A program made the translations under genes and the position numbers. A stretch of DNA of 17,241 nt, from assembly GCA_045106295.1 (NCBI GenBank), contig JBGCEI010000181.1:1-17241 (forward strand). The letters run 5' to 3'. Positions 6,899-13,517 of this stretch are shown piece by piece (position 1 is the stretch's first letter; every line of letters starts with the position of its first letter). Origin of the DNA: WTJX01 sp045106295. GTDB taxonomy: Bacteria > Bacteroidota > Bacteroidia > Cytophagales > JAAEPT01. Under the pieces are notes generated by a model, which was given only the letters and a program-made list of their open reading frames with translations, was not told where the DNA came from and did no database searches.

Positions 6899-7447
6899 AT
6901 GCCTTCAGAAATTAAAAATCCCTGGAAGAAAACCAGTAGCAAACAAATATACGACAATCCATGGATTAGCGTAAAAGAAGATCAGGTAATCACACCTGGA
7001 GGAGCTGAAGGGATTTATGGAACGGTACATTTTAAGAATTTAGCCATTGGAATTATTCCTATTGATGCAGATGGAAATACATGGTTGGTTGGTCAATACC
7101 GTTATCCGCTGGATGTATATTCATGGGAAATCCCAATGGGAGGCGGGCCGTTGGGCGTAGACCCAATTATTTCGGCACAACGAGAATTAAAAGAAGAAAC
7201 AGGTTTAGTAGCAGAAAACTGGGAAGAGTTTATGACGATACATACCTCCAACTCGGTTTCTGATGAGACAGGTTATGTATTCCTTGCTAAGGACTTAACA
7301 ATAGGTGAAATGGAACCTGAAGAATGTGAAGAGCTAGAAGTGAAAAAACTTCCCTTAAAAGAAGCTATTGAAATGGCTTACAATGGAGAAATAACGGATT
7401 CATTGAGTCTAGCCGCTTTGTTAAAAATAGGGATAGTTACTAAATAA
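6899..7447 (+). CDS. Nudix hydrolase, ADP-sugar pyrophosphatase-like
   Basis: Nudix enzymes hydrolyse a nucleoside diphosphate linked to another group, here perhaps ADP-ribose or a nucleotide sugar. The 182-residue protein has an N-terminal beta domain (GxVHFKN, VGQYRYP) of the ADP-ribose pyrophosphatase type, then the Nudix box beginning at G81 and ending RELKEETGL (95-103). The metal ligands of REUxEE (E96, E99, E100) are present. The glutamate normally ending the GX5E part of the box is valine (V87). That residue is structural more than catalytic in characterised ADPRases, so activity is likely kept. Substrate is not determined. It is convergent with anmK. Confidence 0.85.
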   Translation: MPSEIKNPWKKTSSKQIYDNPWISVKEDQVITPGGAEGIYGTVHFKNLAIGIIPIDADGNTWLVGQYRYPLDVYSWEIPMGGGPLGVDPIISAQRELKEETGLVAENWEEFMTIHTSNSVSDETGYVFLAKDLTIGEMEPEECEELEVKKLPLKEAIEMAYNGEITDSLSLAALLKIGIVTK

Positions 7448-7478
7448 TGTTTGTAATTTGGATTTTGCTATTTAGAAT

Positions 7479-8546
7479 TTAGTCATTCCAAATTACTCCA
7501 CCACACACATCTTTTGAAGCACCAGTCACACTAGCCAAACAATTTGGTTCGTTCCGTACTTTCAATACTCCTAAAAAAGCAAAAATCAAGGCTTCTTTGT
7601 ATTCTATTACTTTCTGATCAAGTAAGTCAATGGTACAAATTGCAGGAAAGCGATATCTAAATCGATCAACTAAAAACTGATTGTATGCTCCTCCTCCCGT
7701 AACGAGTAATTTCGTTTTTCTATCTGATGAAATGACACGAGCCAATTGCATGGCAATGTGTTCACAGTAGGTAGCTAATATATCTTGAACCGACAAAGAG
7801 GTCTTTTCTAACAAAGGAAATACTACTGCATCAACCCACTCTTTTCCTAATGATTTTGGAGCGGGTAAATTAAAATAGTCTAACCGATTGAGCTGGGTTA
7901 ATAATTCTTCATTAACTGTTCCTTTGGCTGCTTCTTGACCTCTTTCATCGTATGCTTTATCTAATTTATTGGCCAACCAATTCAGAACCATATTACAAGG
8001 AGAAACATCGAATGCAATTACTTTTTCACTCGATAAATCCGTGATATTAGCAATACCCCCTAAATTCAAACAGTAGTCGTATTCGGAAAACAACAGCTGA
8101 TCTCCGATAGGAACTAAAGGCGCCCCTTGTCCTCCATTCATCACATCCAAGGTCCTAAAATCTACAATAGAGGGAACACTTGTTTGAGCGTAAATGGCTG
8201 CGCCATTTCCAACTTGAAGAGTAAGTGAATTGTGTGGTTCATGAAAAACAGTGTGTCCGTGAGAGGCGATGTACTTAGGGCTTAAGTTATGTTTCTGAAT
8301 AAATTGTTGTACCTCCTTTCCTATCAACTTCCCTAAATCAACATCTAATTGTGAAAGAGCCAACCCCTCTAGTTTCATACAATTGGTTAAGCGCTGCACC
8401 CACTCTTCAGAATACTTTATCGTTTCTGCTTCGTGAATCTCATATTGCCATCCGCCTGTTGTTTTCTGGAATGTACAATGTGCCAAATCTAATCCGTCTA
8501 GAGAAGTTCCAGACATACAGCCGATAATTGAATAATTAGAAGACAT
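7479..8546 (-). CDS. anmK: Anhydro-N-acetylmuramic acid kinase
   Basis: AnmK opens the anhydro bond of 1,6-anhydro-MurNAc and phosphorylates it to MurNAc-6-phosphate, recycling peptidoglycan sugars in the cytoplasm. The 355-residue protein shows MSGTSLDG (11-18), the motif NGGQGAPLVPIGD with the expected catalytic aspartate, LNLGGIANIT, and the late GGGAYN. The phosphate-binding FDTGPGN of proteobacterial enzymes appears here as FDVSPCN. The frame extends three codons further to a GTG (8553-8555); the ATG at 8544-8546 is preferred. murQ, which normally acts next, is not nearby. It is divergent from hemW. Confidence 0.94.
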   Translation of the reverse strand: MSSNYSIIGCMSGTSLDGLDLAHCTFQKTTGGWQYEIHEAETIKYSEEWVQRLTNCMKLEGLALSQLDVDLGKLIGKEVQQFIQKHNLSPKYIASHGHTVFHEPHNSLTLQVGNGAAIYAQTSVPSIVDFRTLDVMNGGQGAPLVPIGDQLLFSEYDYCLNLGGIANITDLSSEKVIAFDVSPCNMVLNWLANKLDKAYDERGQEAAKGTVNEELLTQLNRLDYFNLPAPKSLGKEWVDAVVFPLLEKTSLSVQDILATYCEHIAMQLARVISSDRKTKLLVTGGGAYNQFLVDRFRYRFPAICTIDLLDQKVIEYKEALIFAFLGVLKVRNEPNCLASVTGASKDVCGGVIWND

Positions 8547-8580
8547 AATAGCCACAAGTTACAAGGATATTGGATGCTAA

Positions 8581-8608
8581 TTTGTTTTTTGTTGTTTGTT
8601 TTTTGTGA
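8581..8608. repeat. Short tandem repeat TTTGTTTTTTGT x2 between anmK and hemW
   Basis: Two adjacent 14-base units (8581-8594 and 8595-8608) share TTTGTTTTTTGT and differ only in their last two bases. The tract is T-rich on the plus strand and lies in the divergent promoter space of anmK and hemW, where unit-number change could alter promoter spacing. Only two copies are present, so phase variation is speculative. Confidence 0.45.
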
Positions 8609-8630
8609 TTTGCATTACTGACACTATTCA

Positions 8631-9749
8631 ATGGCTGGAATTTACCTACATATCCCTTTTTGCAAACAAGCCTGTCATTACTGTGACTTTCATTTTTCTA
8701 CTTCACTGAAACAATCAGATGCAATGGTGAATGCAATCTGCAAAGAAATAGAGCTACGAAAAGATTTTTTCGGTACAGATGAAATCGAAACAGTCTACTT
8801 TGGCGGTGGTACACCAAGTATTTTAACAAATAAGCAATTAGAAGCAATTATTAATCAGTTAACTACTTCTTTTGACTTATCTTCTGTTAGTGAATATACC
8901 TTAGAAGCAAATCCAGATGACATTTCTGTAGAAAAATTAAAATTATGGAAAGCAATAGGTGTTACCCGTTTAAGTGTAGGTATTCAATCATTTGATGATA
9001 CAAACCTTAGCTTCCTTAACCGCTCTCACAACAGCAAAGAAGCCATTCAGTCGATACATGATGCGCTAGACTATTCGTTTGACTTGAGTATCGACCTTAT
9101 TTATGGTATTCAAACTTCTACTGAAGAAACGTGGGCAAATGACTTATCTCAATTGAGTCAATTTAAAGAAATCAACCATATTTCTGCTTATTGCCTGACT
9201 ATAGAAGAGCAAACTACCTTTGGGAATTGGTTGGAGAAAAAGAAAATAGATCCTGTAGAAGACGACAAAGCAATTCAGCAATACGAGGTATTTCAACAAT
9301 GGTGTGCAAAGCAAGGTTTTGAGCAATACGAAATCTCTAACTATGCTAGAAAGGAACAATATGCTATTCATAATACGAATTACTGGACACAACAACCTTA
9401 TTTAGGAATTGGTCCTTCAGCACATTCTTATTGTAATAGGGAACGAAGCATAAACATTCCTAATAATGCAAAATACATCAAACAGCTCACAGCAGGAGAG
9501 AAATTTCAGGAGTTAGAACGTCTTTCAGAAAAAGATATGTTAAATGAATATGTATTAACTGCTATTCGTACCAAGTGGGGAATTGATATAAATAAACTAA
9601 AAACCTTCCCAGCTTATTCTTCCGAACTATCTCAACAAATAAACACATTGCTTGTTGCTGAAAAGTTAGTGCAAGAGGGTAATAGCATTTCAATTAATCC
9701 AGCATACAAACTATTTTCTGATGAAATTGCTTCTCAGCTTTTTGTTTAA
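8631..9749 (+). CDS. hemW: Radical SAM protein HemW (haem chaperone family)
   Basis: HemW belongs to the radical-SAM family and binds haem, probably delivering it to respiratory enzymes. It is often mis-annotated as oxygen-independent coproporphyrinogen oxidase. The 372-residue protein carries the 4Fe-4S motif CKQACHYC (C11, C15, C18). The next-but-one residue is F20, where true HemN has a fourth cysteine, which supports HemW. Other marks are FGGGTPS (57-63), LEANPDD, RLSVGIQSFDD, the HN-x2-YW motif and GIGPSAHS. The C-terminal HemN-C domain is present. A strong terminator follows at 9866-9917. Confidence 0.93.
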   Translation: MAGIYLHIPFCKQACHYCDFHFSTSLKQSDAMVNAICKEIELRKDFFGTDEIETVYFGGGTPSILTNKQLEAIINQLTTSFDLSSVSEYTLEANPDDISVEKLKLWKAIGVTRLSVGIQSFDDTNLSFLNRSHNSKEAIQSIHDALDYSFDLSIDLIYGIQTSTEETWANDLSQLSQFKEINHISAYCLTIEEQTTFGNWLEKKKIDPVEDDKAIQQYEVFQQWCAKQGFEQYEISNYARKEQYAIHNTNYWTQQPYLGIGPSAHSYCNRERSINIPNNAKYIKQLTAGEKFQELERLSEKDMLNEYVLTAIRTKWGIDINKLKTFPAYSSELSQQINTLLVAEKLVQEGNSISINPAYKLFSDEIASQLFV

Positions 9750-9865
9750 ATAGATCATTTGTCTAAGAAAAAATGTCTACCATCTAGCGAATCTATGCAG
9801 TTGTCTGAATAGTGAGACTTTGGCATTCTTATTGGGATATGTCTAGTGTCCATAGCTGGTTAATG

Positions 9866-9917
9866 CCTCAGGAGATTTTTATTTAGTGAGTTCTTCACTC
9901 ATCCTGAGGTGTTTTTT
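9866..9917 (+). terminator. Rho-independent terminator after hemW
   Basis: The outer stem CCTCAGGA (9866-9873) pairs with TCCTGAGG (9902-9909). An inner stem AGTGA (9885-9889) pairs with TCACT (9895-9899). Six T residues (9912-9917) follow the 3' arm after TG. The T-tract orientation suits the plus strand and hemW. The hairpin starts 116 bases after the hemW stop. Confidence 0.75.
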
Positions 9918-9955
9918 AATAAGACAGCTTAGGTGTAAAACCAAAGAACCAGTAC

Positions 9956-9963
9956 TATCTTTG
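9956..9963 (+). promoter_or_regulatory. Orphan Bacteroidota -7 promoter box
   Basis: TATCTTTG is a perfect TAnnTTTG match, identical to the ffs box, and is followed by C as there. CAAAGA (9942-9947) and TCTTTG (9958-9963) form a six-base inverted repeat around it. It faces into the 3' end of the convergent minus-strand gene at 9984-10445, so any product would be an unannotated or antisense RNA. No good -33 TTG is visible. Confidence 0.35.
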
Positions 9964-9983
9964 CGTTTAACGGCTAAGAAGGT

Positions 9984-10445
9984 TTAGAGTAAAGGTTTTA
10001 ATTCTGCTGGAGAATAAGAAATAGACTTCAGCGTTTTATCGTCTGATTTTCTAAACACTAAATACTTCCCATCTTTTTCTTGGTGATAGCTATCGTCTCC
10101 TCTTTTTAAATAATGCTCTTTTGTCTGGGCTACTTCTTCCAACGTATTGCATGCTTTACTCATGTTTGATCGTTGTACTTCAGCAAACAAAGAAGAAAAT
10201 TTTTCTCCCATACCAAATTCTAAAATAGCCCCAGATAATACATATTGTAAATCACATAAGGCATCTGCTATTTCTACTAGGTCTTTTTGTTGAATAGCTT
10301 CTTTTAATTCATCTAGCTCTTCGGCTAATAATGCGACCCTTAGATTACATCTTGCTTCCGAAGGAATAATAGGTGACTTTTCTATTGGGTGACCAAATGT
10401 TTGATGAAATTGTGATACACTATTTAATGCTTTTGCTTCTTCCAT
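9984..10445 (-). CDS. MazG/HisE-superfamily nucleotide pyrophosphohydrolase
   Basis: This is an all-alpha NTP pyrophosphohydrolase domain protein (PRA-PH/MazG type), expected to hydrolyse a nucleoside triphosphate or analogue to the monophosphate with Mg2+. The 153-residue protein has the metal-binding pattern EELDE (42-46) followed by DALCD (61-65) in the second helix. It begins with the F-H-x2-F-GHPI segment (13-21) typical of the 'phosphoribosyl-ATP pyrophosphohydrolase-like' group. Histidine genes are absent nearby, so a role in histidine synthesis is unlikely; nucleotide-pool cleaning is the better guess. It is probably transcribed from the minus-strand box at 10536-10543. Confidence 0.8.
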   Translation of the reverse strand: MEEAKALNSVSQFHQTFGHPIEKSPIIPSEARCNLRVALLAEELDELKEAIQQKDLVEIADALCDLQYVLSGAILEFGMGEKFSSLFAEVQRSNMSKACNTLEEVAQTKEHYLKRGDDSYHQEKDGKYLVFRKSDDKTLKSISYSPAELKPLL

Positions 10446-10532
10446 TTTTGTAAGTAATTAAGAATCTACTGGCAAGTATAAATGTATTTTCTTTAAGAAC
10501 CTGAAACTAGGTGTTAGAAATACGACTACTTG

Positions 10533-10564
10533 TTGCAAAGATATAAAATGATTCCATATCTTTG
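10533..10564 (+). promoter_or_regulatory. Promoter of the SRP RNA gene (TTG, 21-base spacer, TATCTTTG)
   Basis: TTG at 10533-10535 and TATCTTTG at 10557-10564 match the -33/-7 pattern of the primary sigma factor in Bacteroidota. Transcription should start a few bases after 10564, at or near the 5' end of the SRP RNA terminal stem (10569). The TTG abuts the divergent -7 box, so the two promoters overlap. Confidence 0.7.
10536..10543 (-). promoter_or_regulatory. Putative -7 box for the pyrophosphohydrolase gene
   Basis: On the minus strand this reads TATCTTTG, a perfect Bacteroidota -7 match. It is about 90 bases before the ATG at 10445. It is the left arm of a perfect 11-bp inverted repeat (10534-10544 with 10556-10566) whose right arm is the ffs -7 box. 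Confidence 0.5.
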
Positions 10565-10568
10565 CAGC

Positions 10569-10660
10569 GCAAATCTGTACGACCAGCTCCTGTTGAACTC
10601 CCCCAGATTCGGAAGGAAGCAAGGGTAAACGGTTGTAGCGGTGCGATACAGGTTTGCTTT
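10569..10660 (+). ncRNA. ffs: Signal recognition particle RNA, small bacterial (4.5S) type
   Basis: This is the RNA of the SRP, which binds Ffh and directs ribosomes making membrane proteins to FtsY. The hallmark Ffh-binding tip is present: CCCCCAGATT-CGGAAGGAAGC-AAGGGT at about 10600-10626, with the GGAA tetraloop and asymmetric loop. The ends pair over 11 bases: GCAAATCTGTA (10569-10579) with TACAGGTTTGC (10647-10657), including one G-U pair. Six T residues at 10658-10663 then make the closing stem double as a terminator. A consensus promoter lies directly upstream. It is a short form without an Alu domain. Confidence 0.93.
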
Positions 10661-10714
10661 TTTATTTCCACACTTTTCTTTTCATAGTTATTCTCACGAT
10701 TTAACGTGTATTTG

Positions 10715-10732
10715 ATACAATATCAATTGTAT
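10715..10732. promoter_or_regulatory. 7-bp inverted repeat upstream of the transaldolase gene
   Basis: ATACAAT (10715-10721) and ATTGTAT (10726-10732) are exact inverted copies with a 4-base spacer. The site lies just upstream of a weak -7-like box, TAGGTTTA (10755-10762), which is 36 bases before the transaldolase ATG. An operator role is plausible but rests only on position and symmetry. Confidence 0.3.
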
Positions 10733-10798
10733 GTTTAGTACCAAACAGGTAACTTAGGTTTATAAAGAAAAGTAACTACTTAAAACATTTAATAAATA

Positions 10799-11455
10799 AT
10801 GAAGTTTTTTATCGACACAGCCAACCTAGAAGAAATCAAAGAAGCAAAAGATTTTGGTGTATTAGATGGTGTAACAACTAACCCTTCGTTGATGGCAAAA
10901 GAAGGAATCAAAGGTGATGCTAACATTAAAGCACACTATAAAGCAATCTGTGACATCGTAGATGCAAACGTAAGTGCAGAAGTAATTTCTACTGATTACG
11001 AGTCAATGATCAAAGAAGGAAAAGAACTAGCTAAAATCGACGATAAAATCGTTGTGAAAGTTCCTATGATCAAAGATGGTGTAAAAGCAATCAAATACTT
11101 TACAGATAACGGAATCAGAACAAACTGTACATTGGTATTCAATTCAGGACAAGCAATCTTAGCTGCAAAAGCAGGTGCTAGTTATGTATCTCCTTTTTTA
11201 GGTAGATTAGATGATATTGGTCACGATGGAACAGACCTTATCGACGAAATTGTAACTATCTATGATAACTACGGATATGCTACTGAAGTATTAGCTGCAT
11301 CGGTAAGAAGTGTAAAACACTTAACTGACTGTGCATTATTAGGGGCACACGTTGCAACATCTCCATTAAATGTAATCATGGGGTTATTAAAGCATCCATT
11401 AACTGATAGTGGATTAGCTAAATTTTTAGCTGATTACAATAAAGTAAACGGATAA
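10799..11455 (+). CDS. tal: Transaldolase, small TalC/FSA-type
   Basis: The enzyme moves a dihydroxyacetone unit between sugar phosphates in the non-oxidative pentose phosphate pathway. The 218-residue protein is a TIM barrel of the short class, with D6 (FIDTAN), TTNPS (26-30) and the Schiff-base lysine K87 in VVKVPM. The related fructose-6-phosphate aldolase FsaA has tyrosine at the active-site position that is F133 here (in YVSPFLGRLDDIG). Phenylalanine favours transaldolase activity. Length is standard for this class. It appears to be transcribed alone, with a strong terminator directly after it. Confidence 0.93.
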   Translation: MKFFIDTANLEEIKEAKDFGVLDGVTTNPSLMAKEGIKGDANIKAHYKAICDIVDANVSAEVISTDYESMIKEGKELAKIDDKIVVKVPMIKDGVKAIKYFTDNGIRTNCTLVFNSGQAILAAKAGASYVSPFLGRLDDIGHDGTDLIDEIVTIYDNYGYATEVLAASVRSVKHLTDCALLGAHVATSPLNVIMGLLKHPLTDSGLAKFLADYNKVNG

Positions 11456-11465
11456 AGTTATTTTT

Positions 11466-11501
11466 ACCCAACCAACTACATAACTGGTTGGGTTTTTTTT
11501 T
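11466..11501 (+). terminator. Rho-independent terminator after tal
   Basis: The stem ACCCAACCA (11466-11474) pairs exactly with TGGTTGGGT (11485-11493), with a 10-base loop. A run of nine T residues (11493-11501) follows. It is the clearest terminator in the window and ends 4 bases before the start codon of the next gene. Confidence 0.9.
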
Positions 11502-11505
11502 ACTT

Positions 11506-12201
11506 ATGTCAGATATCAATTCCATAGTAAGTGTAGCGAATGCAAACATCTATCAAGATGATCGCTTGGTATTGGAAGATGTGTCATTCTCAGTAGAAAA
11601 AGGCGACTTTGTATTCTTAGTCGGAAGAACCGGTTCAGGTAAATCTTCCTTACTCAAATCCTTGTACGCTGACTTAGCTCTTACAGAAGGAGATGCTCAA
11701 GTAGCAGGTTACAATATAAGAGGGATTAAAAGAAAGTCCGTACCTATGCTTCGCAGAAATGTAGGAATCATCTTTCAAGATTTTCAATTATTGAACGACC
11801 GTACAGTAGCTGAAAACTTATTATTTGTAATGAAAGCCACTGGCTGGAAAAACAAATTATCAATGAAGACTAGACTCTCAGAAGTCTTACTAAAAGTAGG
11901 ATTGAGTACAGCTGGGAACAAAATGCCTCATCAACTTTCTGGTGGTGAACAGCAACGAACAGTAATTGCTAGAGCATTAATCAACGAGCCTTCTATTTTA
12001 TTTGCTGATGAACCTACAGGTAATTTAGACCCTGCGGTAGCTGATGAAATTCTCTCTTTATTTAATTCGATTAACAATAGCGGAACCGCTATTCTAATGG
12101 CTACTCACAATTACGATTTCTTAGAGAAATACCCTTACCGTGTGTTGAAATGTGAAGATGGCAAACTTATTGACAATGCAACAGTAGAAAGCATTAGTTA
12201 A
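11506..12201 (+). CDS. ftsE: Cell-division ABC transporter ATP-binding protein FtsE-like
   Basis: FtsE is the cytoplasmic ATPase that, with membrane partner FtsX, activates septal peptidoglycan hydrolases. The 231-residue protein has Walker A GRTGSGKS (40-47), Q-loop Q91, ABC signature LSGGEQQR (144-151), Walker B ILFADEPT (164-171) and the H-loop histidine H201. The size and sequence style (IFQDFQLL, DEPTGNLDP) fit FtsE better than LolD, but the LolD/MacB group cannot be fully excluded. The frame opens at a TTG (11488) inside the upstream terminator; the ATG at 11506 is the credible start. ftsX is not adjacent. The next gene starts 8 bases later and is probably co-transcribed. Confidence 0.85.
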   Translation: MSDINSIVSVANANIYQDDRLVLEDVSFSVEKGDFVFLVGRTGSGKSSLLKSLYADLALTEGDAQVAGYNIRGIKRKSVPMLRRNVGIIFQDFQLLNDRTVAENLLFVMKATGWKNKLSMKTRLSEVLLKVGLSTAGNKMPHQLSGGEQQRTVIARALINEPSILFADEPTGNLDPAVADEILSLFNSINNSGTAILMATHNYDFLEKYPYRVLKCEDGKLIDNATVESIS

Positions 12202-12209
12202 TCCATCAC

Positions 12210-13460
12210 GTGAAGCACCTTTTCTTCTTATTTTTAATTTTTCTTTCTTTTTTTTCAGTCGCTACTGAAAGAGACACTACTTACGTAAAAAATATACGTA
12301 CAGTACAGCTTTACACGGCTTCATCAGAGGAAAGTGATAACAAACAAGTGCTCAACCCAGCTGTAAGTACAGTAAATGGGAATCCACTTACCATAGAATT
12401 CGATGTATTAGAAGAATACGCTCCTTCTTCCTTTATGTTTCAAGTATTTCATTGTTCTAAAAAATGGACCATCTCCGACATTCTTACTTCAGAGTTTCTA
12501 GATGAATTCAATGAGTTTATGAGTTACGACATTGTTCCTTCTTCCACTAGAGGAGTTCAATACTACCACTGCAAAGCCAATCTACCTAAATTGAAACTAA
12601 GCGGAAATTACATTCTACACATCTTATCAGAAGATGGCGATATCTTATTGAAGCGTAGATTTTTAATCGTAAAAAACCAATTATCTATTCAACAACTTAT
12701 TAATGCTACTACTAGTCGTATTAGCACACAAGAATTATCTTTTACGGCTACTATGCCTGTTTCCTTTCCTTTTGACTTTATGGACTTCACTTCTGTAGCT
12801 GTTAGAAAAAACTGGCGATGGGATACTTTTCGTATGCTCAAAAAACCTTCCTTTATCAATCAACAGAATAAAGAAATCAGATTCAATTCTGCATTTAACA
12901 ATACAGTTTATCCTTCGTGCAGTGAATTTTATACAGTAGATATTAGAAATGAAGCCAGTTTAGGAATAGGTGTACAAAACATTATCCGCAAAGGAGATAC
13001 CATGACTTACTTACTGTATGAAAATGAATTTAAACCCAATACCTATTTCAGTAGACAAGATATCAACGGACAGTTTATCATAGACCAATATCAATACGGT
13101 GACGGGCAGGTAAATGGAGAATACACAAAAGCTATCTTCTCATTGAATTACAGCTTGCCCATCACAGGGAAAGCCTACGTAATGGGTGGTTTCAATAACT
13201 GGAAGAAAGAAAAAAGCAATGAATTACATTTCAATCCGTCTACCAGAAATTACCAAGCTACCATCCCTTTAAAACAAGGCTACTACAACTATGCTTTTGA
13301 ATTAGAGAAACCCAATGGACAACTAGACGAAGGCTACTTTATGGGGAACTTCCCTCAGACAGAAAATGTCTATGAAATTATTGTCTACTATTACAATGAA
13401 GAATTACAAACCGAAGAAATCATTGGATACAAGCAAGTAAAAAGCCCTTTCGGAAGATAA
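12210..13460 (+). CDS. Type IX secretion system plug protein homologue (DUF5103)
   Basis: The protein matches the Bacteroidota-specific DUF5103 family. In Flavobacterium johnsoniae its member, Plug, binds the SprA translocon from the periplasm and seals it when no PorV shuttle is bound. The 416-residue product starts at GTG and has a signal peptide (about residues 1-18, MKHLFFLFLIFLSFFSVA) with no lipobox cysteine. A beta-rich N-terminal domain follows to about 155. A late E-set/CBM48-like segment contains YVMGGFNNW (323-331). Choosing the GTG is justified because it gives the complete signal peptide. No other T9SS genes are in the window. It lies 8 bases after ftsE. Confidence 0.87.
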   Translation: MKHLFFLFLIFLSFFSVATERDTTYVKNIRTVQLYTASSEESDNKQVLNPAVSTVNGNPLTIEFDVLEEYAPSSFMFQVFHCSKKWTISDILTSEFLDEFNEFMSYDIVPSSTRGVQYYHCKANLPKLKLSGNYILHILSEDGDILLKRRFLIVKNQLSIQQLINATTSRISTQELSFTATMPVSFPFDFMDFTSVAVRKNWRWDTFRMLKKPSFINQQNKEIRFNSAFNNTVYPSCSEFYTVDIRNEASLGIGVQNIIRKGDTMTYLLYENEFKPNTYFSRQDINGQFIIDQYQYGDGQVNGEYTKAIFSLNYSLPITGKAYVMGGFNNWKKEKSNELHFNPSTRNYQATIPLKQGYYNYAFELEKPNGQLDEGYFMGNFPQTENVYEIIVYYYNEELQTEEIIGYKQVKSPFGR

Positions 13461-13517
13461 TATTTTCTCTTACATTGCAGTTGGTTTATTAATTACCTAA
13501 ATACATTGCTGCACACT

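Noticed and set aside
8631..9749. Coproporphyrinogen III dehydrogenase (HemN) as the product
   Set aside because: HemN has CxxxCxxCxC. Here the last cysteine position is F20, and the size is that of HemW.
9755..9853. A 32-codon minus-strand ORF (starts MDTRHIPIRM) between hemW and the terminator hairpin
   Set aside because: No recognisable motif or neighbour support. It lies opposite the hemW 3' leader, and an ORF this short is expected by chance.
10446..10798. Riboswitch or tRNA in the long gap before tal
   Set aside because: The structured part is fully explained by SRP RNA, with the GGAA tip and closing stem. No other conserved fold is visible.
10799..11455. Fructose-6-phosphate aldolase (FsaA) as the function of the TalC-type protein
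   Set aside because: The active-site tyrosine typical of FsaA is F133 here, which points to transaldolase.
11488..11505. TTG start extending ftsE upstream by six codons
   Set aside because: It lies inside the terminator hairpin and T-run, and the ATG at 11506 gives a normal FtsE N-terminus.
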